Part shown: positions 54,202 to 62,314 of the stretch, piece by piece | Position numbering within the stretch: the first letter of the stretch is position 1 | How the letters are laid out: each line of letters starts with the position of its first letter | Assembly: GCA_041908445.1 (NCBI GenBank) | Contig: JAYRFK010000010.1 | Location: 114,993-178,992 of the forward strand | Length of the DNA stretch: 64,000 bases | Source: JAEUJM01 sp041908445 | GTDB taxonomy: Bacteria; Actinomycetota; Acidimicrobiia; Acidimicrobiales; DATDAH01 | Direction: 5' to 3' | Position numbers and translations under genes: made by a program | Notes under the pieces: generated by a model | The model's database searches: none | Told to the model about the DNA's origin: nothing | What the model saw: the letters and a program-made list of their open reading frames with translations, nothing else

Positions 54202-55070
54202 CCCCGGATTCGTATCAGGCCTTCCTGCACGACGGACACCGCGAGGTGGCCGTCGTGGGTGTAGATCAGGCCACGGGCGATGCCCCGGCCCGACGAGGCC
54301 GAGGGCGTGTCCTGCACGTAGAGCAGCCACTCGTCGGCCCGGAAGGGGCGGTGGAACCACATGGCGTGGTCGAGGCTGACCATCTGGAGGCGGTCGTCCA
54401 TGGTGCCGAGGCCGTGGGGCAGCACGCTCGTGTCGAGCACGGTCAGGTCCGAGGCGTAGGTCAGCACGCAGGTGTGCAGCACCGGGTCGTCGGGCAGCAC
54501 GCCGGCGGCGCGCAGCCAGGTGCGCTGGTGGGGTGGCAGGGACTCGTGGCGGTCCTGGGGCTCGAAGTCGACGTTGCGGTGGTCGATCGGGCGGGGCCGG
54601 TCGTACCAGGTGCCCAGCTTGTCCTTCCAGGGCGCCATGCGGGTGCGCCAGTCCGGGAGCGACTCGGGCGGGGGCGGCGGGGTCCCGTCGAACATCGTGT
54701 CCTCGAGGGGGATCTGGTGGTCGAGCCCCTCCTCGGCGACTTGGAAGGACGCGGCGAGGTTGAAGATGGCCTTCCCGTGCTGGATGGCGACGACCCGGCG
54801 GGTGGTGAACGAGCGGCCGTCACGGATGCGGTCGACCTCGTAGAGGATGGGGACGGCGGGGTCGCCCGGGCGCAGGAAGTAGGCGTGCAGCGAGTGCACC
54901 GGCCGGTCGGGCTCGACCGTGCGGGCCGCGGCGACGAGGGCCTGGCCGGCCACCTGGCCGCCGAAGACCCGTTGGCGGTCCACGTCGGGACTGAGGCCGC
55001 GGAAGATGTTGACCTCGATGGCCTCGAGGTCGAGCAGCTCGATCAAGCGGTCGACCGCCACCTGGCTCAC
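54198..55070 (-). CDS. tesB: Acyl-CoA thioesterase II
   Basis: This 290-residue double-hotdog enzyme has RVFGGQVAGQALVAAARTV near the N terminus, HSLHAYFLRPGDP, and the second-half active-site segments LTYASDLTVLD and SLDHAMWFHRPFRADEWLLY, with the conserved glutamine in VVQEGLIR. It releases fatty acids from acyl-CoA. GTG 55070 gives the correct length. It lies divergently from the GtrA-like gene and is followed by the overlapping PQQ dehydrogenase gene. Confidence 0.93.
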   Translation of the reverse strand: MSQVAVDRLIELLDLEAIEVNIFRGLSPDVDRQRVFGGQVAGQALVAAARTVEPDRPVHSLHAYFLRPGDPAVPILYEVDRIRDGRSFTTRRVVAIQHGKAIFNLAASFQVAEEGLDHQIPLEDTMFDGTPPPPPESLPDWRTRMAPWKDKLGTWYDRPRPIDHRNVDFEPQDRHESLPPHQRTWLRAAGVLPDDPVLHTCVLTYASDLTVLDTSVLPHGLGTMDDRLQMVSLDHAMWFHRPFRADEWLLYVQDTPSASSGRGIARGLIYTHDGHLAVSVVQEGLIRIRG

Positions 55071-55193
55071 GGGGGCACGATACGGTGCCGATCCGTGTGT
55101 GGCGCGATCGTCCCGGCGCGGGTGCGGATCGGGTGGGTAGGAGGCGGTTTCGTGACTGTCCTCGCTCACCCCGGGATCGTTAGGCTCCGATAG

Positions 55194-55667
55194 ATGAGCA
55201 TGAGTCGCGCCGACGTGGTCGCCCGCATCAAGGCGATCGACCACCGCAAGGTGCTGCGCTACTCCGCGGTGTCGTTCATCGCCGTGCCGATGACGCAGAT
55301 CATCCTGCTCGTGTTCCAGTACGGCTTCGGGTGGAACGGCCTCGAGGCCAACACCATGGCCGTGGCCGTCACCGTCGTGCCCGTCTACGTCCTCAACCGG
55401 TACTGGGTCTGGGGCAAGCGTGACAAGAACAACTTCGTCACCGAGATCCTCCCGTTCTGGGGCATGACCCTGCTCGGCCTGATCATCTCCACCCTCTGCG
55501 TCGCCTACGCCGACAGCCACTTCGAGTCGCCGCTCATGGTCAACGTGGCCAACGCCTTCGGCTTCGGCATGGTCTGGCTGCTCAAGTTCCTCGTGCTCGA
55601 CCGGATGATGTTCGGCAAGGAGCGCCACTTCCCCGTCGAGGAGGGGCTCGAGGTCGAGCCCGCCTGA
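55194..55667 (+). CDS. GtrA-like four-helix membrane protein
   Basis: The 157-residue protein has four membrane segments in the GtrA pattern: VLRYSAVSFIAVPMTQIILL, NTMAVAVTVVPVYVLNRYWVWG (its NRYWVW is the family hallmark), PFWGMTLLGLIISTLCVAYA and NAFGFGMVWLLKFLVLDRMM. Family members flip lipid-linked sugars or related carriers. ATG 55194 is the start. The acidic tail EEGLEVEPA is cytoplasmic. Confidence 0.9.
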   Translation: MSMSRADVVARIKAIDHRKVLRYSAVSFIAVPMTQIILLVFQYGFGWNGLEANTMAVAVTVVPVYVLNRYWVWGKRDKNNFVTEILPFWGMTLLGLIISTLCVAYADSHFESPLMVNVANAFGFGMVWLLKFLVLDRMMFGKERHFPVEEGLEVEPA

Positions 55668-55730
55668 CCCCGCCGGCCCGGCGACGGGCCGTTGGCCGCG
55701 CCACCGCCGCGGCCGCGTAGGTTGCCCTCC

Positions 55731-56363
55731 GTGGATCCCGCACTGCTCGCCGCCGCCCGCGCCGCCCGGGGCTTCATGCCCGACGACGAGGGGCTGGCCC
55801 TCCACGAGGCCGCGCTCGCCGCCGGCCGGGGGCCGGCCGCCGGTGCACCCTTCTTCGAGGTCGGCGCCTACTGCGGGAAGTCGGGCGTCTACCTGGGCGC
55901 CGCCGCCCAGGCCACCGACACGGTGCTGTTCTCGCTCGACCACCACCGGGGCTCCGAGGAGAACCAGGCCGGGTGGGAGCACCACGAGTCCGACCTCGTC
56001 GACCCCGCGGTCGGGCTGATGGACACGCTCCCGGTGTTCCGCCGCACGATCCTCGACGCCGGCCTGGAGGCGGTGGTGGTGGCCGTCGTGGGCGAGTCGG
56101 CCACCGTCGGGCGCTTCTGGACCACCCCGCTGGCGTTCCTCTTCATCGACGGTGGCCACGGCACCGAGCCCGCCCACCGCGACTACGAGCGCTGGACGCC
56201 GCACGTGGCGCCGGGCGGCACCCTGGCCATCCACGACGTGTTCCCCGACCCCGCCGACGGCGGCCGCCCGCCCTACGAGATCTACCTGCGGGCCCTCGAC
56301 GACGGGTTCGCCGAGGTCAGCGCCACCGGCAGCCTCCGCGTCCTCCAGCGCCCCGGCGCCTGA
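55731..56363 (+). CDS. Class I SAM-dependent methyltransferase (Methyltransf_24-like)
   Basis: The 210-residue protein has the SAM motif FFEVGAYCGKSGVYLGAAA, a LDHHRGSEENQ loop, and FLFIDGGHGTEPAHRDYERW with TLAIHDVFPDP as later motifs. This pattern is common in small-molecule or sugar methyltransferases that lie in cell-surface gene groups. GTG 55731 is the start; the substrate is unknown. A long hairpin follows and separates it from the convergent minus-strand operon. Confidence 0.83.
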   Translation: MDPALLAAARAARGFMPDDEGLALHEAALAAGRGPAAGAPFFEVGAYCGKSGVYLGAAAQATDTVLFSLDHHRGSEENQAGWEHHESDLVDPAVGLMDTLPVFRRTILDAGLEAVVVAVVGESATVGRFWTTPLAFLFIDGGHGTEPAHRDYERWTPHVAPGGTLAIHDVFPDPADGGRPPYEIYLRALDDGFAEVSATGSLRVLQRPGA

Positions 56364-56375
56364 CCCTCACCCGCC

Positions 56376-56427
56376 GGAATCTCTTGGTGAGAAACCCCCG
56401 AATCGGGGGTCTCTCAACAGGAGATCC
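56376..56427. terminator. Long imperfect hairpin between convergent genes
   Basis: The core GAGAAACCCCCGA pairs with TCGGGGGTCTCTC with one mismatch, and an outer arm GGAATCTC...GAGATCC extends it to about 22-24 pairs with small bulges. It lies 12 bases after the methyltransferase stop and 11 bases from the convergent stop. There is no T tract. Confidence 0.72.
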
Positions 56428-56438
56428 TGCGGTTCGAG

Positions 56439-57497
56439 CTAGTCGTCGAGGGGGAGGAGCGGGGGCAGCACCGCGTCGTGGTCGACGAAGAGCTTGCTGG
56501 CCTCCGTGGCGCCGGCGAGGGCGTCCGCGGCGAGGATGACCGAGGCCGAGGTGTAGGTCGACTGCTCGCCGCCCGGGAAGGTCGCCTCCTCGGGGTAGAC
56601 GATGCCGGTCCAGTAGCGGCCGTCCTCGGTGCGGTGGGCCTGGGCCATCGCGAACATCTCGGTGGCCAGCTCGCGCTCACCCACGGCCAGGTGGGCGATG
56701 AGGCACTCGCAGGTCTCCGCGGCGGTGACCCACGGCCGGTCGGAGACGCACCGGATGCCCTTGTCCTCGAGGAGGAAGGTGTCGCGGCGGTCGGCCAGGT
56801 GGGCCCGGCCGGCGTCCTCGGTCAGCACGCCGGCGAGCACCGGGTAGTACCAGTCCATGGCCCAGCGGTGCTTGGGGGCGAAGGCGTCGGGCTCGGTGGC
56901 GATGACCCGGGCCAGGCGGGCGACCGAGAGCTCCCAGTCGGGGCGCTCGTGGCCGAGTTCCTCGGCGATGGCGATGGCGCAGCGCAGCGAGTGGCAGATG
57001 CTCGACGAGCCGGTCAGCAGCGCGAACGACCACGGGGTGCCATCGGCGTGGCGGGCCCACAGGATCTCGCCGCGCGGGGTCTGCAGGTCGAGCACGAAGT
57101 CGATGGCGGGCTCGACCATGGACCAGGTCTGCTCGAGGAAGGCGAGGTCCCGGGTGAGCAGGTAGTGGTGCCACACGCCGGCGGCCACGTAGGCGCAGGT
57201 GTTGGCGTCGAGCTTGTCCTGCTCGATGCCGTCGGCCAGGTAGTACTGGTGCCAGGCGCCGTCGGGGCGCTGGAGGCCCACCAGCCAGTCGTAGGCGCGG
57301 AGGGCCTCGTCGTGGAAGCCGCACAGGTCGAGGGCCATGGCCGCCTCGACGTGGTTCCACACGTCGGCGTGGCCGCCGGGGAACCAGGGGATCATGCCGG
57401 ACGGCAGCTGCCACTCGACGATCGCCGCCGCGGTGGCGAGCATGTCGTCGGCGGTGACCAGGTCCGGCACCTCGGGGAGGCGGAGCTCACGAGACAT
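56439..57497 (-). CDS. Alpha/alpha-toroid protein (prenyltransferase/glycosidase-like)
   Basis: The 352-residue protein has repeated helical units of an (alpha/alpha)6 barrel: MIPWFPGGHADVWNHVEAAM, AYDWLVGLQRPDGAWHQYYL (with the QxxDGxW-like repeat of toroid cyclases), and TYTSASVILAADAL. The families sharing this shape include prenyltransferase/squalene-cyclase repeat proteins and glycoside hydrolases; actinobacterial relatives are often labelled prenyltransferase. ATG 57497 overlaps the end of the methyltransferase gene by 11 bases. It ends the hemY-to-GT4 minus-strand run. Confidence 0.75.
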   Translation of the reverse strand: MSRELRLPEVPDLVTADDMLATAAAIVEWQLPSGMIPWFPGGHADVWNHVEAAMALDLCGFHDEALRAYDWLVGLQRPDGAWHQYYLADGIEQDKLDANTCAYVAAGVWHHYLLTRDLAFLEQTWSMVEPAIDFVLDLQTPRGEILWARHADGTPWSFALLTGSSSICHSLRCAIAIAEELGHERPDWELSVARLARVIATEPDAFAPKHRWAMDWYYPVLAGVLTEDAGRAHLADRRDTFLLEDKGIRCVSDRPWVTAAETCECLIAHLAVGERELATEMFAMAQAHRTEDGRYWTGIVYPEEATFPGGEQSTYTSASVILAADALAGATEASKLFVDHDAVLPPLLPLDD

Positions 57498-58347
57498 CGG
57501 CGGTCTCCCTTTCGGTGGAAGGAGCGACGGCCCCGTCGGTGGCGACGGGGTCGGCCGCAGACGCCTCGGGGGCGTCGGCGGCCGGCGCCGCGGCGCGGTG
57601 GGCGCCCCGGGGGGCGGGCGGCTCGGTGGTCAGCGGCTTGCGGGCGTACACGATGAGGCTCTTGCCCATCAGGGGCTGCAGGAGCTTCTCGGCGACCTGC
57701 AGCACCAGCGGCTGCTTGGTGATGTCCCAGGTGAGCAGGCGTAGGTAGGCCTTCACCAGGGGGTTGTCGTCGTTCGTCGGCCCGACCGCGCACTTGAGCC
57801 ACCAGTAGGGCGAGTGCAGGGCGTGGGCGTGGTGCGAGGGCCCGGGCTCGAGGCCGGCGGCGCGCATCTTCCGGCGCAGCTCGTCCTCGGTGTAGATGCG
57901 CACGTGGCCGCCGACCACGAACGGGGCGTGGTACTCGTCGGACAGCGCCCAGCAGATCTTCTCGGGCAGCCACGCGGGGATGGTGGCGGCGAGCACGCCG
58001 CCGGGGCGCAGGATCCGCATGAGCTCGTCGAGGGCGCCCTCGTCGTCGGGCACGTGCTCGAGCACCTCGGAGGCGATGATGCGGTCGAACGAGTCGTCCG
58101 GGAACGGGAGCGTCACCGCGTCGCCGTTGACCGCGCTGGCCAGGCTCTGGCGGGGGGCCTCACCGGCCGCCTGCATGGCCCCGAACAGCCCCCGCACCTC
58201 GGCCAGCTCGTCGTAGGAGTAGTCGAAGGCGACCACCCGGGCGCCGCGGCGGTAGGACTCGAAGGCGTGGCGGCCGGCGCCGCACCCCATGTCGAGGAGC
58301 AGGTCGCCGGCCTGGAGGCCGAGGAGGTCGTAGTCGACGGTCAGCAT
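57487..58347 (-). CDS. Class I SAM-dependent methyltransferase
   Basis: The 286-residue protein has motif I LLLDMGCGAGRHAFESYRRG, VVAFDYSYDELAEVRGLF, the later FDRIIASEVLEHVPDDEGAL and ILRPGGVLAATIPAWLPEKI. A disordered Ala/Pro-rich tail of about 45 residues follows. Position between a GT4 glycosyltransferase and a toroid protein suggests sugar or polyprenyl O-methylation, as in methylglucose polysaccharide synthesis; this is inferred. Start ATG 58347. Confidence 0.88.
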   Translation of the reverse strand: MLTVDYDLLGLQAGDLLLDMGCGAGRHAFESYRRGARVVAFDYSYDELAEVRGLFGAMQAAGEAPRQSLASAVNGDAVTLPFPDDSFDRIIASEVLEHVPDDEGALDELMRILRPGGVLAATIPAWLPEKICWALSDEYHAPFVVGGHVRIYTEDELRRKMRAAGLEPGPSHHAHALHSPYWWLKCAVGPTNDDNPLVKAYLRLLTWDITKQPLVLQVAEKLLQPLMGKSLIVYARKPLTTEPPAPRGAHRAAAPAADAPEASAADPVATDGAVAPSTERETADVS

Positions 58348-58417
58348 GAGGTGGGGACGTCCGGGGTGGGGAGCAGGTCAGCGGGTGGGTCAGTGGGGCG
58401 GTTCGGCGGGGTGCGGG

Positions 58418-59794
58418 TCAGAACGGCAGGCGCGAGCGCAGGCCGCCGAGGGCGGCACCGACGTCGGCCACACCGGGGAGGCGGCCCAGGTCGGGGATCG
58501 GGCCCAGCCCGCCGTTCTGGGTCGACAGCGTCGGCATCTCGAGCCGGGCGCGGTACTCCTCGACGGTCCTGTCGGCGGTGACGGCCCAGCTCCAGCGCTC
58601 GATGATGCGCTGGCGGCCGGCGGCGCCGATGCGGGCCCGCAGCTCGGGGTCGTCGAGGCCGCGGCGCAGGGCCACGGCGAGGGCCTCGCTGTCGCCGGGG
58701 GGCACCAGCAGGGCGGTCTCGCCGTCCTTGCCCACGACCTCGGGGATGGCCCCGCCGGTGGTGGCCACGAGGCACACCGAGCAGGACATGGCCTCGATGG
58801 CCGGCAGCGAGAAGCCCTCGTAGAGCGAGGGGACGACCGCCAGCTCGGACTCGGAGTAGAGCTCGACGATGCGCTCCTCGGAGACGCCGCTGACGAACTG
58901 CACGGCGTCGGTGAGGCCCAGGTCGGCGAGGGTGCGGGCGGTGCGGCCCTCCTCCTTGGGCTTGCCGATGACGATCAGGTGGACGTCGGGATCCTCGGTG
59001 CGCAGCTTGGCCACGGCCTCGAGCAGGTAGACGAGACCCTTCATGGCCACGTCGGCGCTGGCCGTGGTGATGATCTGGCCCTTGACCGGCTGTACGCCCT
59101 TGACGGGGAGGAAGGTCTCGGGGTCGACGCCGACGGGCACCACGTGCAGGCGCTCGGGGTCGACGCCGTGGTCCTTGATGATGTCGCCGCGGGACGACTC
59201 GGACACGGTGAGGATGCGGGTGAGGCGCTGGGCCACCCGGGACTGCATCTTGGTGAAGGCGTACCAGCGGCCCTTGGCGAAGCGCTGGTAGGGCGTCTCG
59301 GCGTGCTCCATCTCGAGCTTGCGGTCGACGGTGATGGGGTGGTGGATCGTGCCGAGCACCGGCAGGCCCGAGCGCTCGATGGCGAGCAGTCCGTAGCCCA
59401 GGCTCTGGTTGTCCTGGACGATGTCGAACTCGTCCACCCGGTCCTTCAGGTGGTCCCAGGCCCGCAGGCTGAAGGCGAGGGGCTCGGGGAACGTGCCGCT
59501 GGAGAACGACGCGACCTCGACCCAGTCGGTCCAGTTCTGGAGCTCCCAGATGGCCGGGAAGCGCATCGGGAAGTGGTCGTTGTAGATCTCGAGGCTGGGC
59601 AGCTCGTGCAGCGGCACCTCGTCGACCAGCTCGGGGTACGGCGGGCCGCTGAACACCTCGACGTGGTGGCCCAGCTTGGTGAGGGCCTTCGAGAGGTGCC
59701 GCGTGTAGACGCCCTGGCCGCCGCAGTGCTTCTTGCCGCGGTAGGTGAGCAGGGCGATCCGCAGGGGATCGTCGGCGTGGGGGGTGGAAGCCAC
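58418..59794 (-). CDS. Glycosyltransferase family 4
   Basis: The 458-residue GT-B enzyme has the N-terminal GGQGVYTRHLSKALTKLGHH, the family VVPVGVDPETFLPV, and the donor-site AVVPSLYEGFSLPAIEAMSC (EX7E motif) followed by GGAIPEVVGKDGETALLVPP. It transfers a sugar from a nucleotide donor to an unknown acceptor. GTG 59794 is preferred because it precedes the first beta strand LRIALLTYRGKK. Combined with the two genes downstream it forms a likely glycan or glycolipid modification operon. Confidence 0.92.
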   Translation of the reverse strand: MASTPHADDPLRIALLTYRGKKHCGGQGVYTRHLSKALTKLGHHVEVFSGPPYPELVDEVPLHELPSLEIYNDHFPMRFPAIWELQNWTDWVEVASFSSGTFPEPLAFSLRAWDHLKDRVDEFDIVQDNQSLGYGLLAIERSGLPVLGTIHHPITVDRKLEMEHAETPYQRFAKGRWYAFTKMQSRVAQRLTRILTVSESSRGDIIKDHGVDPERLHVVPVGVDPETFLPVKGVQPVKGQIITTASADVAMKGLVYLLEAVAKLRTEDPDVHLIVIGKPKEEGRTARTLADLGLTDAVQFVSGVSEERIVELYSESELAVVPSLYEGFSLPAIEAMSCSVCLVATTGGAIPEVVGKDGETALLVPPGDSEALAVALRRGLDDPELRARIGAAGRQRIIERWSWAVTADRTVEEYRARLEMPTLSTQNGGLGPIPDLGRLPGVADVGAALGGLRSRLPF

Positions 59795-59931
59795 GTGTCG
59801 GAGCCTTTCCCGGGCGGAGAAGGGGTTTCTCGACCGGTCGGTCAAGTCTACGGGGGGTGGCTGCGACCGTCCCACCCCGTCGGGTGGTGGCGCCCGCCCG
59901 TCGAGCGGGCCGGTGTGGTTGCTCGCCGGCC

Positions 59932-60750
59932 CTAGCCGACCCGCCAGCGGAGGCTGGCGGTGGCGATCACGGGGTGGTCGGGGCCGCCGTCGGTGCCTGG
60001 GGCGGCCTCGGCGGGCTCGAGGTTGAGCACGTCCGGGGGGCCGGTCTGGGGCTCGACGCAGAGGGCGTCGTCGGGCTCGGTGAAGATCACCCAATCCGTG
60101 CAGTGCGACTCGATCTCGAGGGTGAGGGCGCCCGGCCAGCGCAGCTCGGGCGGGTCGACCATGTCGGTGAAGCAGTCGTCCCACGGCGGTGGTGTCGGCG
60201 ACACCACCGCGCCGGAGGGGATGCCCTCGTCGTCCTTGTGCCACATCATCCCGGCGCGGAAGTCGAGCTCGAGGGCCGCGCCCCGGCCCAGGTCGCGCTT
60301 GAACCAGGGGTGCCAGCCGCAGCTCGCCGGCATCGGGGCGGCGCCGGCGTGGACCTCCATGCGCAGGTGAAGGGCCTGGTGCTCGAGGGTGAAGCGCTGG
60401 AGCACCCAACCGCCGAGGGGCCAGCGCTCGTCGAGGTCGATGCGCAGGGTCGCCTCGCTGGGCGTCGCCTCGACGACCTCCCAGGGCCGGTCGAAGGTCA
60501 CCCCGTGGATGGCGTGGGGCGCCTTGTTGATGGGGAGCTGGTACTCGGTGCCCTCCCAGGTGAAGCGGCCGTGGCGGATGCGGCCCGCCCACGGGGCCAT
60601 CGGGAAGCAGCCCCAGCGGGTGGGCGACTCCTGGCGCTCGACGAGCAGGTCGAGGCCGTCGATCGTGAGCTGGGCCAGGCGGCCGCCGGCCTCCGGGTCG
60701 AGGGTGGCGGTGGCGTCGCCGGCGGTGAGCTCGATCGGGCCGGTGGTCAC
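59932..60750 (-). CDS. Aldose 1-epimerase family protein
   Basis: The 272-residue protein is a galactose-mutarotase-like beta sandwich. Family residues include GCFPMAPWAGRIRHGRFTWE, the histidines in NKAPHAIHGVTFD and SCGWHPWFKRDLG, and the glutamate in CVEPQTGPPDVLNLEP. It should interconvert anomers of an aldose. Its ATG overlaps the lnt stop (ATGA), so it is translated from the same message. Confidence 0.9.
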   Translation of the reverse strand: MTTGPIELTAGDATATLDPEAGGRLAQLTIDGLDLLVERQESPTRWGCFPMAPWAGRIRHGRFTWEGTEYQLPINKAPHAIHGVTFDRPWEVVEATPSEATLRIDLDERWPLGGWVLQRFTLEHQALHLRMEVHAGAAPMPASCGWHPWFKRDLGRGAALELDFRAGMMWHKDDEGIPSGAVVSPTPPPWDDCFTDMVDPPELRWPGALTLEIESHCTDWVIFTEPDDALCVEPQTGPPDVLNLEPAEAAPGTDGGPDHPVIATASLRWRVG

Positions 60751-62279
60751 GCCTCGACGCTAGTGCCCGGCCCCGTGGCGACCGGGTCCGCGTCCCGCCG
60801 GCGGCCACGACGGGACAGCACCTGCGCGGCGACCATCGAGCCGGCGGCGAGGAGGAGCATCGGCAGGTCGCCGAAGCGGGTGGCGAGGGTCTCGCCCTCG
60901 CGGGTGTTGATCTGGTGCTGCACCACCCGCTGCTCGGAGACCGCGCTGCGCTCGACCACCTTCCCGTCGTTGGTGACCACGGCGCTGAAGCCGGTGGGCG
61001 CCGCCTGGAGCACCCAGCGGTCGTTCTCGAGTGCCCGGAGGCGGGACGAGGCCACCTGCTGGCTCTGCACCTGGGTGAGCCAGTACGACGAGCCGTTCGT
61101 GGGGTTGAGGAGCACGGTGCCGCCGTGGCCGATGGCATCGCGGCCGCGGGTGCCGAAGAACACCTCCCAGGAGATGACCACGCCGAACTTGCCGACGGGG
61201 GTCTGGACCACGGCGGGGGTGTCGCCGGCGAGGGCGTCGCGGCCGGGCAGCTCGCTGCTGAAGCGCTCGAGGAACCCGCGCAGGGGGACGTACTCGCCGA
61301 ACGGCACCCGCTTCACCTTGTCGTACCGGTCGATGATGCGGCCCTCGGGCGAGTAGACGACCGCGGCGTTGAGGAAGTTGTCGTCGCCGCCCTCGACCGC
61401 TCCGACGATCAGGGTGGCGTCGAGGCGGCGGGCGAGGGCGGCGAGCTCGTCGTTCTCGGCGTTGACCTCGAGGCTGCCCTCCACGTTCACCACGTTCTCG
61501 GGCCAGAGCACCATGTCGACGGGGGTGTCCACGAGCTCGCTGGCGGCCAGGTGGCGCTCGAAGACCTCGCGCTCGTCGGTGTCCGCCGCCCGGGTGCGCT
61601 GGGGCCCGCCGCCCTGCACGATGGCGATGTTCAGGGTGTCGACCTCGTGGGCCCGGGGCGCGACGAGGGCGGCCAGGGCCACCAGGGCGACGGCGGCGAA
61701 GGCGAGGCCGGCCTGGACGGGCTTGCGCTCCCACAGAGCCGAGAGGCCGACGCCGATGATCACGACCAGCGCCACGAGCACGAGGGTGCCGGCCAGGCGC
61801 ACCGTGAAGTTCAGCGGCGCCGCCGCCTGGCTCATGGCCAGGGTCGAGAGCGGGACGCCGCCGAAGGGCCAGGACCAGCGGGCCCACTCGGCCAGCACGA
61901 AGGCGCCGGGCAGGGCCAGCCAGCGCCACCGGTTGGCGGGCACGAGGGCCACGGCGGCGCCGAAGTAGGCGGCGTAGGTGCCGCACGCGACGACGTAGCC
62001 CGGGGCGGTGAGGTCGACCATCCAGAGCATCGTCGGGTAGAGCCAGGTGGCGCAGACGAGCCAGGTGCGGCGGAACCGGCGCTTGGCGGGCTGGCCGGCG
62101 ATGAGGCGGTCGAGCTGGAAGATGCCCAGGAAGGCGAGGGGCCACCAGCCGTAGGGCGGCACCGAGAGGGCGAGGCAGGCGCCGGCGGCGACGCAGCGCA
62201 GGGCGAGGATCGCCCGGCTGGCGCCCGTCGACCGGCCGGTCCCGTCGCTCTCGTGCTCAGGGGCCGCGTCGGGGCCCAC
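60747..62279 (-). CDS. lnt: Apolipoprotein N-acyltransferase, Lnt-like, with Ser at the nucleophile site
   Basis: The 510-residue protein has a multi-helix N-terminal half and a C-terminal nitrilase domain, as in Lnt, which adds the third acyl chain to lipoproteins. E261 (VLWPENVVN) and K321 (YDKVKRVPFGEYVP) match the catalytic Glu and Lys, but the position of the catalytic Cys is S370 (GVVISWEVFFG). GTG 62279 is used; TTG 62294 is also possible and adds five residues. Several lipoproteins in the window would be its clients. It lies between hemY and the epimerase gene. Confidence 0.85.
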   Translation of the reverse strand: MGPDAAPEHESDGTGRSTGASRAILALRCVAAGACLALSVPPYGWWPLAFLGIFQLDRLIAGQPAKRRFRRTWLVCATWLYPTMLWMVDLTAPGYVVACGTYAAYFGAAVALVPANRWRWLALPGAFVLAEWARWSWPFGGVPLSTLAMSQAAAPLNFTVRLAGTLVLVALVVIIGVGLSALWERKPVQAGLAFAAVALVALAALVAPRAHEVDTLNIAIVQGGGPQRTRAADTDEREVFERHLAASELVDTPVDMVLWPENVVNVEGSLEVNAENDELAALARRLDATLIVGAVEGGDDNFLNAAVVYSPEGRIIDRYDKVKRVPFGEYVPLRGFLERFSSELPGRDALAGDTPAVVQTPVGKFGVVISWEVFFGTRGRDAIGHGGTVLLNPTNGSSYWLTQVQSQQVASSRLRALENDRWVLQAAPTGFSAVVTNDGKVVERSAVSEQRVVQHQINTREGETLATRFGDLPMLLLAAGSMVAAQVLSRRGRRRDADPVATGPGTSVEA

Positions 62280-62314
62280 GTCGTCGCCGCTCAAGACGGG
62301 TGATCTTCGCCGCG

